A stretch of 64,000 nt of DNA, taken from positions 1 through 64,000 of the forward strand of contig JAUSOD010000095.1 in assembly GCA_030656215.1 (NCBI GenBank). The letters are read 5' to 3'. How positions within the stretch are numbered: the first letter of the stretch is position 1; each line of letters starts with the position of its first letter. The notes beneath the pieces are model-generated. The model did no database searches. It was not told where the DNA came from and worked only from the letters and a program-made list of their open reading frames with translations. This DNA comes from Azoarcus sp. (GTDB lineage: Bacteria > Pseudomonadota > Gammaproteobacteria > Burkholderiales > Rhodocyclaceae). The translations under genes and the position numbers were made by a program. Shown here in pieces: positions 24,155 to 32,492 of the stretch.

Positions 24155-26365
24155 ATGAATAGAACCATCTGCGTGGCCGCGTTCGTCGTGGGTTTGATCG
24201 TCGTGTCCTGGGTGGGCGTCGGGTATATCGGCACCAGTCCGCTTGCGCTGACCATGACCGCGCTTATTGCTGCGGTCTATGTGCTGGGTGCGGTGGAGTT
24301 GCTGCGCTTTCATCGGGCGACGGCCGCGCTGGCGGGGGCACTGGTGGCCATTCCCGATCATCTTGCGCATCCGGGCGAGTGGCTCGGCGGGCTTCCCCCC
24401 TCCTTGCGCAACCCGGTGCGCCTGCGCATCGAAGGCGAGCGCGTCGGCCTGCCCGGCCCGGCGCTGACCCCTTATCTGGTGGGGCTGCTGGTGCTGTTGG
24501 GAATGCTGGGTACCTTCCTCGGCATGGTGGTGACGCTCAACGGCGCGGTGGTGGCGCTGGAAAGCACCACCGATCTGCACACCATCCGCGCGGCCCTTGC
24601 CGCGCCGGTGAAAGGCCTGGGGGTGGCATTCGGCACCTCGGTCGCCGGGGTGGCCGCGTCCGCCATGCTTGGCCTGATCTCGGCCCTGTGCCGTCGCGCG
24701 CGGCAGCAGACGGCGCAAGTGCTGGACACGAAGGTCGCCACCGTGTTGCGCGGCTTCTCGCTCGCCCACCAGCGCCAGGAAACCTACAAGGCGGTGCAGA
24801 GCCAGGCCCAGGCCCTGCCCGGGCTGGTGGATACGCTGCAGGCGATGATGGCGCAGATGGAGCGCCACAGCAGCCAGTCGAACGAGCGCCTGCTCGCCGA
24901 ACAGGAGCGCTTCCACCGCGAGGCAAGGGAGATGGTTTCGGCCCTGGCCGCGTCGGTCGGCACCTCGCTCAAGGAGAGTCTGAGCGAAAGCGCCCGTCTG
25001 GCCGGCGCCACGATACAGCCCGCGGTCGAGGCCGCGATGGGCGCCATCGCGCGCGAAACGACGGACTTGCAGGTGCGCGTGGCCGACACCGTCAGCACCC
25101 AGCTCGACGGCCTCTCCGCCCGTTTCGACACCACTGTCACCACCGTGGCCGACACCTGGACGGCCGCGCTGGCCCGGCACGAGCACACCAGCGACACGCT
25201 GAGCAAGCACCTGCAGGCATCGCTCACCGCGTATACCGACACCTTCGGCCAGCGCTCGGCAGCGCTGCTCGCCTCGGTAGAGCAGACCCACGCCGGCCTG
25301 CGGGCAGATCTGGCTACCACCACGGCCGGACTGGTGCAGGAAACCAGCGCGCTGCACGGCAAGCTGGCCGCTACCGTCGAGACCCAGCTCGATGGCCTCT
25401 CGAGCCGTTTCGGCGCCGCGGTCACCACCGTGGCCGATACCTGGACCACGGCCCTGAGCCAGCACGAGCGCAGCAGCGAGCACCTGAGCGCGGAGCTGCA
25501 CCAGTCCCTCGAAGCCTTCGCCGACACCTTCGCCCAGCGCTCGGCGGCGCTGCTGGCCACGGTCGGCGAAGCACATGCGGCCTTGCAGGCGGATCTCGCG
25601 TCCAAGGATCAGGCGCGGCTGAGTGGCATGACGCAGTCGCTCGAATCGATGGCGGCGTCGCTGCAGCGCGAATGGCAGCAGGCCGGGGCGCAGAACCTGG
25701 CCCGGCAAGAGCACATCTGCCAGACCCTGGGCGACACCGCCCGCGACATCGGCGCCGAAGCAAAGGCACAGGCCAGCACCACCATCGCCGAAGTCACCCG
25801 GCTGATGCAGACCGCCGCGGAAGCGCCACGGGCCGCGGCCGAAGTCATCGGCGAGCTGCGCCAGGAGCTCTCCGCCAGCATGGCGCGGGACAACGAACTG
25901 CTGGCCGAACGCAGCCGCATCATGGAAACCCTGGGCACGCTGCTGGCCGCGATCAATCATGCGTCCGCGGAGCAGCGCGGGGCGATCGACGCCCTGGTGG
26001 CCTCTTCCGCGGCATTGCTCGAGCGCGTCGGGACCCGGTTCACCGAAAACGTCGAGGCCGAGTCCGCGAAGATGGTCGAGGTCGCCAGCCAGATCACCGG
26101 CGGTGCGGTCGAGGTGGCGAGCCTGAGCGAGGCCTTCGGCTTTGCGGTGCAGCTGTTCAGCGAATCCAACGACAAGCTGATGACCACGTTGCAGCGCATC
26201 GAAGGCTCGCTCAACAAGTCGGTCGCGCGCAGCGACGAGCAGCTTGCCTACTACGTGGCCCAGGCGCGCGAGATCATCGATCTCTCCATCATGTCGCAGA
26301 AGCAGATCGTGGACGACCTGCAACAGTTTTCCGGTCGGCAAGCGGCGCTGGCCGGCGAGGTGTAA
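24155..26365 (+). CDS. DUF802 protein: MotA/ExbB-like membrane channel with long helical tail
   Basis: 736 residues. Four membrane helices (about 5-26, 29-50, 105-127, 154-178) form a MotA/TolQ/ExbB-like core: LVLLGMLGTFLGMVVTL in helix 3 and GLGVAFGTSVAGVAASAMLG in helix 4 match the conserved proton-channel helices. The remaining 550 residues are predicted helical or coiled, Ala/Glu/Gln-rich, with two near-identical DUF802 repeats offset by 95 residues (TQLDGLSARF at 315 and TQLDGLSSRF at 410, each followed by VTTVADTW). The layout, a short MotA-like core plus a very long cytoplasmic tail, parallels ZorA of Zorya. The next gene, three bases on, encodes the MotB-like partner. Confidence 0.88.
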   Translation: MNRTICVAAFVVGLIVVSWVGVGYIGTSPLALTMTALIAAVYVLGAVELLRFHRATAALAGALVAIPDHLAHPGEWLGGLPPSLRNPVRLRIEGERVGLPGPALTPYLVGLLVLLGMLGTFLGMVVTLNGAVVALESTTDLHTIRAALAAPVKGLGVAFGTSVAGVAASAMLGLISALCRRARQQTAQVLDTKVATVLRGFSLAHQRQETYKAVQSQAQALPGLVDTLQAMMAQMERHSSQSNERLLAEQERFHREAREMVSALAASVGTSLKESLSESARLAGATIQPAVEAAMGAIARETTDLQVRVADTVSTQLDGLSARFDTTVTTVADTWTAALARHEHTSDTLSKHLQASLTAYTDTFGQRSAALLASVEQTHAGLRADLATTTAGLVQETSALHGKLAATVETQLDGLSSRFGAAVTTVADTWTTALSQHERSSEHLSAELHQSLEAFADTFAQRSAALLATVGEAHAALQADLASKDQARLSGMTQSLESMAASLQREWQQAGAQNLARQEHICQTLGDTARDIGAEAKAQASTTIAEVTRLMQTAAEAPRAAAEVIGELRQELSASMARDNELLAERSRIMETLGTLLAAINHASAEQRGAIDALVASSAALLERVGTRFTENVEAESAKMVEVASQITGGAVEVASLSEAFGFAVQLFSESNDKLMTTLQRIEGSLNKSVARSDEQLAYYVAQAREIIDLSIMSQKQIVDDLQQFSGRQAALAGEV

Positions 26366-26367
26366 GG

Positions 26368-27069
26368 ATGGACGAGCACGACGGGATCGAACATTCCGCG
26401 CCCGCATGGGCGGTATTCGGCGACCTGATGTCCGGCCTGCTCGGGGCCTTCGTGCTGATCCTGGTCGGCGTGCTCGGCGTGCAGCTGGAGCTGACCACCA
26501 GCCTCGAAGCCGAAGTGCACAAGCGCCAGATCGAAGAGCAGCGGCGCGAGGCGCTGGAAAAGGCGCTGGCGGTGCCGCTGGCCTCCGGTCGGGTCACCCT
26601 CAACGACGGCCGCATCGGGATCAGCGGCAGCGTGCTGTTCGCGCTCAATTCCGCCGCGCTGCAGCCGGAAGGCCGGCAGCTGCTGAAGAGCCTCGCCCCC
26701 CCGCTGGGTGCCTACCTGGGCGCGCGCGACGAGATGCTGATGGTGAGCGGCTTCACCGACGACCGCCCGGTGCGCGAGACCAACCGCCTGTTTGCCGACA
26801 ACTGGGAGCTGTCTGCCGAGCGCGCCCTGACCGTGACCCGGGCCCTGATCGAGGAGGGCATTCCGTCCTCGTCCATCTTTGCCGCGGCCTTCGGGCCCGA
26901 GCAGCCGGTGGCGTCCAATGCCGACGCCGATGGCCGCTCGCAGAACCGGCGCGTGGAAATGGCGCCGGTGCCGAAGTCGGGGAAGGGGAGTGCGGGGGGA
27001 GGCACGGCAGGGAGTACGGGGGGAAGTGTGGAGGGAAGTGCGGCAGTGAGCACAGGACCTCATGCTTGA
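26368..27069 (+). CDS. MotB/ZorB-like OmpA-family protein
   Basis: 233 residues. Residues 11-40 read APAWAVFGDLMSGLLGAFVL and on: a single N-terminal membrane helix preceded by Asp19 in a DLM motif, the position of the proton-binding Asp in MotB-type stators. A short coiled segment (about 50-75) is followed by an OmpA/MotB peptidoglycan-binding domain (about 95-210) with GFTDDRPV, NWELSAERA and RSQNRRVEM; the NWELS-x-xRA wording is closer to MotB than to Pal. The C terminus is a Gly/Ser-rich tail in a low-complexity DNA patch (about 26985-27060). It begins three bases after DUF802 and overlaps DUF2894 by eight bases. Confidence 0.9.
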   Translation: MDEHDGIEHSAPAWAVFGDLMSGLLGAFVLILVGVLGVQLELTTSLEAEVHKRQIEEQRREALEKALAVPLASGRVTLNDGRIGISGSVLFALNSAALQPEGRQLLKSLAPPLGAYLGARDEMLMVSGFTDDRPVRETNRLFADNWELSAERALTVTRALIEEGIPSSSIFAAAFGPEQPVASNADADGRSQNRRVEMAPVPKSGKGSAGGGTAGSTGGSVEGSAAVSTGPHA

Positions 27070-27844
27070 ATCCGGGAAGGCCGGCGACCCGGTGGCGAGC
27101 TCACACCAGGGGATCGATCCCGCCATGGCGATCGATGGATTGCGGGCGCGGGGCGCGGCGCACTTCGATCCGGTGCGCTTTCGTTTCATCGAGTCCCTGG
27201 CCCGACGCGCAGCGGCCCATGGCGGCGCGGCCAGGCGGGAGCTGGATCGCCGGCTGGCCAAGCTTGTGGCCGACTACGCCGACCGCTTTGATCGCGCCAC
27301 GGATGCGGCCGGCGACACGCTTGCCCGCGCCACGACGCGATTTCCGCAGGCCGCCGAGGCGCTGAAGCAGTGCAGCGACGAGGGTGATTTCGGCGGTCTG
27401 CAGCAGCTCATTGCCCGTTTGGATGCGCAGAGTGGCAACGGGCCCCTGGCCGACCTGCTCGCCCATATCGCACGGTACACGCCGGATGGCCCGACGAGCG
27501 GAGCGGCTCATGCGGCAGGGGGAAGTGTCGAGCAGCATGGCGAACTGAGGTCCATGCGAAATTTCCGCAGTACCTGGTCGAAGCTCAGCGTCGATCGGCA
27601 ACTGTCGCAGGCGCTGGCGCAAGCCCCCGAGAATGCCGGCCCGCTCAATTCGCATTTCCTCGTGCTTCAGGCGCTCACGCAGATGCGCGATATCTCGCCG
27701 CAATACCTCAAGCAGTTCATGTCCTATGTCGATACCCTGCTATGGCTCGATCAGGCGGAAAGCGGTCGCAGCCCGACGCAAAAAAATGTCGCGCGTGGCG
27801 AGCGCGAAAAGAAGCGGAAATCGGGCCGCGGTACTGCAGGCTGA
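27062..27844 (+). CDS. DUF2894 family protein (last gene of motor-like cassette)
   Basis: 260-residue soluble, helical protein. GLRARGAAHFDPVRFRFIESLARRA is the DUF2894 opening and LNSHFLVLQALTQMRDISPQ the conserved block near residue 200. The tail is very basic (GEREKKRKSGRG). No catalytic motif is visible. It starts eight bases inside the OmpA-like gene, so translation is coupled. Function is unknown. Its constant partnership with DUF3348, DUF802 and the OmpA gene (recalled from betaproteobacterial genomes) suggests a dedicated cytoplasmic component; the basic tail could contact nucleic acid or membrane. Confidence 0.83.
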   Translation: MLESGKAGDPVASSHQGIDPAMAIDGLRARGAAHFDPVRFRFIESLARRAAAHGGAARRELDRRLAKLVADYADRFDRATDAAGDTLARATTRFPQAAEALKQCSDEGDFGGLQQLIARLDAQSGNGPLADLLAHIARYTPDGPTSGAAHAAGGSVEQHGELRSMRNFRSTWSKLSVDRQLSQALAQAPENAGPLNSHFLVLQALTQMRDISPQYLKQFMSYVDTLLWLDQAESGRSPTQKNVARGEREKKRKSGRGTAG

Positions 27845-27960
27845 TTCAGCCGGTGTCTGCGGCGCAAGCGTCAGGGCGACCGCAGGAGGTCGCGATGGCG
27901 AGGACACGCATCTGTTTCGGGACGCTACTCACCATCGAAGAATAGGGGCTGCCGGCAATT

Positions 27961-27996
27961 CCCTGCCGCTGTCACGACCGGCCGGGGGGCTTTTTT
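27961..27996 (+). terminator. Rho-independent terminator candidate of the DUF3348-DUF2894 operon
   Basis: CCCTGCCG (27961-27968) can pair with CGGCCGGG (27979-27986) with one mismatch; GGGC and a run of six T follow (27991-27996). It lies 117 bases after the DUF2894 stop and just before the convergent chemoreceptor gene ends. Confidence 0.45.
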
Positions 27997-28005
27997 GGCG
28001 TGGTG

Positions 28006-29625
28006 TCACGCGACCATGCGGAAGAAGCCCACCAACTGTCGCATGTTACCGATATGCGCCTTGACGCCATCGGAGGCGCGATCCACGGCGTCGATGCTGG
28101 CCACGCTGTGTTCGACCAGGCCGGAGATCTTCTCCATGTCGCGTGCGATCTGTTCCGATGCGCTGGAGTGCTCGCTCGAGGCATCGGCAATATGCCCTGC
28201 AAGCCTGGCCACCTGTCCGCTGCCCTGCTCGATGTGTTCGATCACGGTCAGGCTGTCGCTGGCGCTGCTGCTGGCCGTTCCGACCTGGGCCACGGCCTGC
28301 TGCATGTCGCCGGCGACGCTGTCGGATATCCGGCGGATTTCGCCCACCATGGTGGCGATGGTGCCGGTACAGTGCGCCGTGCGTTCGGCCAGTTTGCGCA
28401 CTTCGTCGGCCACCACCGCAAAACCCCGGCCGACTTCACCCGCGCGCGCGGCCTCGATCGCAGCATTGAGGGCGAGCAGGTTGGTCTGATCGGAGATCTC
28501 GCGGATCTCGGCCGAAATTGTGCCGATGCTCTGGATCGACTCGCCCAGCACCTTCATCGTCTGGTTTGCACCTTCCACCGCGCGCACGGTAAGTTCGGCT
28601 GCGCCCACGGTCTGGTTGAGGTGCTGGCGACCGCGCGCAACCAGCGCCAGCGCATTGTCGGCGGCCTCGGCCGAAGAACGCGCGCCGCTGGCCACCTCCG
28701 ACACCGCGGCACTGTTCTGCTCGGTGGCGGCGGACACCGACAGGATGTGGTCGCGCTGGGACTGGGCCGCTCGCTGCAGCGAGGCGACCTCCCCCAGCAG
28801 ACCGGCGTTTTCGGCGTCGGTCAGGGTGGCGGTCAGGCGGATCTCGTCAAGCATCACCTTGAGCCTGCCCTGCATATACATCAGCGATTCCATCAGTCGG
28901 CCCATTTCGTCCGAGCGACCCACGGGCAGCACGCTGGTTAGGTCGCCTTCGGCGATGCGCTCGAAGGCCTTCAGCATGGTTGCCGACTCGGTGACACAAC
29001 GCCGCCAGAGCGCCGCGACAAGGGTCGGAATGGCCGCAAGACCGGCTGCGCCAGTCAGCGTCAGGACCTGCCCGGCGCCACTGTCCAGGCCGGCGGACAG
29101 GCCGGCAAGGATGACCGCCACGGACATGACGCCGCCACACAGTCCGACCAGGCCAAGCAGGGCCGCACTCGTGATCGACTTGCGTTTGGGCATGTCGAGG
29201 CTGAGGTAGCGCGACGCCTTGCGCCGCATGGCCTCGTACAGCCGTTCTTCGGCGCGTATCCGTTCGGGTGACACCGGACTGCGCAAGCTCATGAAGCCGA
29301 CGGTGCCCCCGTCCTTGCGCACGGGAATGGTCAATGCCGTCGACCACGCGACCCCGCCGGAACGATGCCTGAGTTTCGACAGCCCCAGCCAGGGGCGGCC
29401 ACTGCTGGTGGTGCCGCGCACATCCGCGAGCAATTCGGCCGGCACGTCGGGATGGGCGATTTCCTTCATGCTCGTACCGAGCAGTGCCTCACGCGTGGTG
29501 CCGAGAAACTCCGCACAAGCCTCGTTCGCGTAGGTGATCCGGAACTCCATGTCGTACTTCAATACGACCAGTTTGCCGCGCGGAAAGGGGGCTGCCTGCG
29601 CGCTCGATGCCTTGTTGTCGACCAT
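28006..29625 (-). CDS. Aer-like PAS chemoreceptor (methyl-accepting chemotaxis protein)
   Basis: 539 residues. An N-terminal PAS domain (about 15-125; [21 protein letters not shown]) is followed by two membrane helices (about 150-205), a HAMP-like segment ([23 protein letters not shown]) and a signalling domain whose hairpin reads [20 protein letters not shown]. There is no large periplasmic domain, so sensing is cytoplasmic, as in the FAD-containing redox/oxygen sensor Aer. Flavin binding is inferred, not visible. AGAGAG precedes the ATG and a good sigma-70 promoter lies 55 bases upstream. Signals would pass to CheA/CheW encoded elsewhere. Confidence 0.93.
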   Translation of the reverse strand: MVDNKASSAQAAPFPRGKLVVLKYDMEFRITYANEACAEFLGTTREALLGTSMKEIAHPDVPAELLADVRGTTSSGRPWLGLSKLRHRSGGVAWSTALTIPVRKDGGTVGFMSLRSPVSPERIRAEERLYEAMRRKASRYLSLDMPKRKSITSAALLGLVGLCGGVMSVAVILAGLSAGLDSGAGQVLTLTGAAGLAAIPTLVAALWRRCVTESATMLKAFERIAEGDLTSVLPVGRSDEMGRLMESLMYMQGRLKVMLDEIRLTATLTDAENAGLLGEVASLQRAAQSQRDHILSVSAATEQNSAAVSEVASGARSSAEAADNALALVARGRQHLNQTVGAAELTVRAVEGANQTMKVLGESIQSIGTISAEIREISDQTNLLALNAAIEAARAGEVGRGFAVVADEVRKLAERTAHCTGTIATMVGEIRRISDSVAGDMQQAVAQVGTASSSASDSLTVIEHIEQGSGQVARLAGHIADASSEHSSASEQIARDMEKISGLVEHSVASIDAVDRASDGVKAHIGNMRQLVGFFRMVA

Positions 29626-29679
29626 GCGTTCTCTCTTGGGGTGCGCCGTATCGGCGATCTGTTCTGTTTTGCAGGGTCA

Positions 29680-29708
29680 TTTTTATGGAGCTAAAGTTTA
29701 TTTGTCAA
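29680..29708 (-). promoter_or_regulatory. sigma-70 promoter for the chemoreceptor gene
   Basis: On the minus strand, a consensus TTGACA (29708-29703) is followed by exactly 17 bases and TAAAAA (29685-29680) as the -10 box. It sits in the most AT-rich stretch of the region, 55 bases upstream of the chemoreceptor ATG. Confidence 0.6.
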
Positions 29709-29726
29709 ATATTTTGTTATGAATAA

Positions 29727-29902
29727 CATTGGTGTCATTTTTCGCCAGCGGGGTTCTTCGCCAAGGGCAACATCGCCGCGGCAGCCGGCATCGAAGCCGC
29801 CCGAGCTGCGATGCACGAGCTCGCGCCGATGGGAGAGAAAGACGATTACAGTGAGCGCTTGCCACGCAATGTCCCGCCCTTCCTGAACGAGCAGATCCGA
29901 TC
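29727..29902 (+). pseudogene. possible 3' remnant of an unidentified gene
   Basis: A plus-strand frame open from 29727 to a stop at about 29959 reads FFAKGNIAAAAGIEAARAAM and then ERLPRNVPPFLNEQI, which looks like real protein composition but has no start codon with a ribosome site and no recognisable family. It runs into the paiB start. It could be the tail of a deleted gene, or chance in GC-rich DNA. Confidence 0.25.
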
Positions 29903-30550
29903 ATGTTCATCCCCAACAGCTTTCGACAAGCCGAAGCCGGCCAACTGCATGCGCTGATTCAAGCGCATGCGCTGGGCCTGCTGATCACCCATGGTGCGAA
30001 TGGCCTGCAGGCAAGCCCGGTCCCGTTCCTGCTTTACCCCGACGAGGGCGAGCACGGGGTGTTGCGTGCTCACCTGGCCAGGGCCAATCCGCATTGGCAG
30101 GAACTCGTTACGTGTTCCGAGTGCCTCGTGATGTTCCAGGGCGAAAATGGCTATGTCACACCGTCCTGGTATCCCGCCAAAGCGGAAACACATCGGGTGG
30201 TACCGACCTGGAACTACGCGGTGGTCGAAGTCCGGGGCGGGCCGTCAGTTATCGAAGCACCAGCCTGGCTGCGCCGCCAATTGGACGACCTGACCCGGCG
30301 TCACGAAGGCAAAAGGCCCCGGCCCTGGGCCGTGACGGATGCGCCAGCCGATTACATTGCCACCCAGATGAAGGCGATCGTTGGCATCGAAATCACCATA
30401 ACGGGCATTGCAGGCAAGTGGAAGATGAGCCAGAACAAATCGGAGGCTGATCGATCAGGGGTCGTCAGCGGCCTCCGCGCCGAGCGTGACCCCCACCGAA
30501 ATCCCGAGCTGGCAGACCAGGTGGAAGCCAGCAACCAGAAGGGCGGCTAA
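29903..30550 (+). CDS. paiB: PaiB-family FMN-binding transcriptional regulator
   Basis: 215 residues. The opening MFIPNSFRQAEAGQLHALIQ, the middle GYVTPSWYPAKAE and HRVVPTWNYAVVEVRG, and MKAIVGIEITITGIAGKWKMSQNK near the end are hallmark PaiB motifs. The fold is a split-barrel FMN-binding domain; Bacillus PaiB represses sporulation and protease genes, and in proteobacteria the function is less clear. Length is typical (about 205) with a short extra tail. No PaiA acetyltransferase gene is adjacent. It is convergent with DUF3079. Confidence 0.9.
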   Translation: MFIPNSFRQAEAGQLHALIQAHALGLLITHGANGLQASPVPFLLYPDEGEHGVLRAHLARANPHWQELVTCSECLVMFQGENGYVTPSWYPAKAETHRVVPTWNYAVVEVRGGPSVIEAPAWLRRQLDDLTRRHEGKRPRPWAVTDAPADYIATQMKAIVGIEITITGIAGKWKMSQNKSEADRSGVVSGLRAERDPHRNPELADQVEASNQKGG

Positions 30551-30608
30551 CATTCGCGTTGCGGATTTTCAGCAAGATCGCCCGTCGGCCGCAACCGGTC
30601 GGACGTGA

Positions 30609-30824
30609 TCAGGGGCGAGTGACGGCGGCGGGCTGCGCCGTGTCCTCATCGACGTCCAGCCCCCAGTCCCCGTATGTGTACCAGTCCTCGCCGAGCATCT
30701 CTGCCGGGTGCATGGTCCGGCCCGAGCCGTTGCCGCACCCGAGCGAGTTCGCCGGGCAATACTTGTCGCAGCCCCAGCAGATGCGCTCGGGGTGGCTGGG
30801 GTGCAGGGGGAAGCGTTTAGCCAT
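30609..30824 (-). CDS. DUF3079 family small protein
   Basis: 71-residue protein with the conserved DUF3079 opening AKRFPLHPSHPERICWGCDK, CPANSLGCGNGSGRTMHPAE and EDWYTYGDWG. Four Cys (CWGC, CP, GCG) suggest metal or Fe-S binding. Function is unknown. The ATG at 30824 is set by this family N terminus. An IS256-type element is inserted 58 bases upstream of the ATG and separates the gene from an FNR-type box on the far side (32317-32330); a TATAAG -10 candidate remains on the near side (30862-30867). Confidence 0.88.
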   Translation of the reverse strand: MAKRFPLHPSHPERICWGCDKYCPANSLGCGNGSGRTMHPAEMLGEDWYTYGDWGLDVDEDTAQPAAVTRP

Positions 30825-30861
30825 GTTCCGGATTCGGGCGTTTGGAGACGATGGCAGAGAG

Positions 30862-30867
30862 CTTATA
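30862..30867 (-). promoter_or_regulatory. candidate -10 box (TATAAG) of DUF3079
   Basis: On the minus strand TATAAG lies 37 bases upstream of the DUF3079 ATG. If the IS element is removed in silico, the centre of the TTGAC-N4-GTCAA box would lie about 26 bases upstream of it, near the spacing expected for a class II FNR-type promoter. At present the box is 1.4 kb away. Confidence 0.4.
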
Positions 30868-30874
30868 CGCTGGC

Positions 30875-30882
30875 GCATACGG
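30875..30882. repeat. left target-site duplication GCATACGG
   Basis: Eight bases directly abutting the left end of the IS element, repeated exactly at 32305-32312. IS256-family elements make 8- or 9-bp duplications. Confidence 0.85.
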
Positions 30883-32304
30883 AGTTGTGTGCGTCAAGTT
30901 GTGCAAATTCGGTGATCAGGTAATCGGCTGATTCCGGTGGGTGCTGGTCGGCACGGAGGGCGAAGCCCGGAGTGCCGACCAGCACGCGGCCCCTTTCTCA
31001 GGCGGCCAGTCTCATCAACTCCTTCTTCTGCTCGGCCAGCAGGGCCATGTTCAGGTAACGGCTGTCCTCGAGCCACGCCTCGTGGGTCTCGACACACAGG
31101 GCACGAATGAGCCGCAAACAGGATTCGGCGTTCGGGAAGATGCGCACGACGCGGGTTCGTCGCTTGATCTCCTCGTTGAGTCGCTCGAGCATGTTGGTAC
31201 TCTTCAGATGTTTGTGATGGGCCCGCGGCAGGCGGTAGAAACTGAGTGTCTCGCCGATGTTCGCCTCGACCCAGTCGACGAGCTTCGGATACTTGCCCTG
31301 CCACTTGGCGATCCAGGCCGCCAGATCCCGGTTGGCCTCCTGCAGGTCGCGGCGGTCGTAGATCCAGCGCAATTCCTGAAGGCAGTCGTCGTCGGCCTTG
31401 CGGGGCAAGTAGTCGAGGGCGTTTCGGAGAAAATGCACGTAGCAACGCTGCCAGGCCGCTTCCGTGAGCACTTCGCTGATCGCCTTCTTCAACCCCGCGT
31501 GGTCGTCGGAGACAACGAACTCCACACCTGAGAGTCCGCGTTCCTTGAGCCGCAGCAGAAACGCCCTCCAGCTGCCCTGGCTCTCCCGATTGGCCGTCTC
31601 CACCGCCAGCACCTGGCGTTGGCCGTCACCGTTGATACCGATGGCAATCTGCACTGCCATCGAGTTGATCACGCCGTTCTCGCGCACTTTCTCGTAGCGC
31701 GCGTCCAGGATCAGGTAGGGATAAGGTTCGTCCAGGTGCCGGTTGGAAAAGCGCGCGAGCGCCTCGTCGAGCCCCTTGTTAATCGCCGAGATCGCCGAGG
31801 CCGAGAAGCTATGGCCGCATAGCTCTTCGGTAATCGCCTTCACCTTGCGCGTCGACACCCCTTGCACGTACATCTCGGCGAGTGCCGCCACGAGTGCCTT
31901 CTCGCTGCGGGCGTAGCGCTCGAACAAGGCGCTCGAGAACTCGCCGCTGCGGTCTCGCGGCACGCGCAGCTCAAGCTTGCCGATGCGCGTCACCAGCCCA
32001 CGATGGTAGTAGCCAGCACGGTAGCCACCGCGTCCTTCCGTGCGCTCGTGCGGGGCCGCCCCCAGAAACTCGCTCATCTCGCCGTCGAGCACTTCCTGCA
32101 ATGCTTCCTTCAACAGTGCCTTCATCACGTCGCGGTCGCCCGCCACCAGCTCTTTCGCTGCCAGATTCACCGTATTACCCTTGCTTGTGGTCATGGTTTG
32201 CCCTCCTCACAGGGTTCAAGGTCGACTGCACAATCAACCTCTTACCATGACCACCATTCCCTTCAAGCCCCTTCAGGCTTTTGCACACTTTTCTGCACAC
32301 TACC
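30883..32304 (-). mobile_element. complete IS256-family insertion sequence, 1422 bp
   Basis: The element has one transposase gene, imperfect terminal inverted repeats and an 8-bp target duplication. The left end reads AGTTGTGTGCGTCAAGTTGT and on; the right end, reverse-complemented, reads GGTAGTGTGCAGAAAAGTGT and on; both then continue GCAAA. The core GTGTGC-N8-GTGCAAA is shared. The intact duplication and intact gene indicate a recent insertion that is likely still mobile. The insertion falls in the promoter of DUF3079. Confidence 0.9.
30998..32194 (-). CDS. IS256-family transposase
   Basis: 398-residue DDE transposase of the IS256/Mutator group. Catalytic acidic residues sit in YLILDARYEKVRENG (first Asp), EFVVSDDHAGLKKAI (second Asp) and NMLERLNEEIKRRTRVVRIF (Glu); the zinc-finger-like CYVHFLRN block of the family is present. 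Full length, no frameshift, and GAGGAGG six bases before the ATG, so it should be functional. Confidence 0.96.
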   Translation of the reverse strand: MTTSKGNTVNLAAKELVAGDRDVMKALLKEALQEVLDGEMSEFLGAAPHERTEGRGGYRAGYYHRGLVTRIGKLELRVPRDRSGEFSSALFERYARSEKALVAALAEMYVQGVSTRKVKAITEELCGHSFSASAISAINKGLDEALARFSNRHLDEPYPYLILDARYEKVRENGVINSMAVQIAIGINGDGQRQVLAVETANRESQGSWRAFLLRLKERGLSGVEFVVSDDHAGLKKAISEVLTEAAWQRCYVHFLRNALDYLPRKADDDCLQELRWIYDRRDLQEANRDLAAWIAKWQGKYPKLVDWVEANIGETLSFYRLPRAHHKHLKSTNMLERLNEEIKRRTRVVRIFPNAESCLRLIRALCVETHEAWLEDSRYLNMALLAEQKKELMRLAA

Positions 32305-32312
32305 GCATACGG
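32305..32312. repeat. right target-site duplication GCATACGG
   Basis: Exact copy of 30875-30882, directly abutting the right end of the IS element. Confidence 0.85.
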
Positions 32313-32316
32313 GCGA

Positions 32317-32330
32317 TTGACTCCGGTCAA
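32317..32330. promoter_or_regulatory. FNR/ANR/DNR-type box TTGAC-TCCG-GTCAA
   Basis: A perfect 5-4-5 palindrome of the FNR/CRP type stands four bases outside the right target duplication. It most likely belonged to the promoter of DUF3079 (minus strand) before the IS jumped in. Alternatively it could serve a gene to the right, but the next genes there point towards it. Nothing else is recognised in 32313-32492. Confidence 0.5.
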
Positions 32331-32492
32331 GATTGCGCGGCACCGGTGGTATTCCTCATGATCTGCCTTGGGGCAAAGTGCGGCAGGCATGTTCATTCGG
32401 AACCCGGTGGGCATGCATGGCGACATGGCCAGGATCTGCCCCCGTCTTGATTCCCGGCGCCAAGGCTCCCGGCTGGACGCCTGGCCCTTCGG

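Noticed and set aside
24149-26407. 752-codon open frame on the minus strand
   Set aside because: It is the mirror of the DUF802 gene in GC-rich DNA; its translation is His/Gly/Arg-rich with no family features, while the plus strand has clear membrane and repeat structure.
23355-27844. Calling the cassette a canonical Zorya system
   Set aside because: ZorC, ZorD or ZorE effectors are absent; the similarity is limited to the stator-like pair, so only a Zorya-like motor is claimed.
32313-32492. Possible short coding frames right of the IS element
   Set aside because: No ribosome site or conserved pattern; the stretch is better explained as the displaced promoter of DUF3079.
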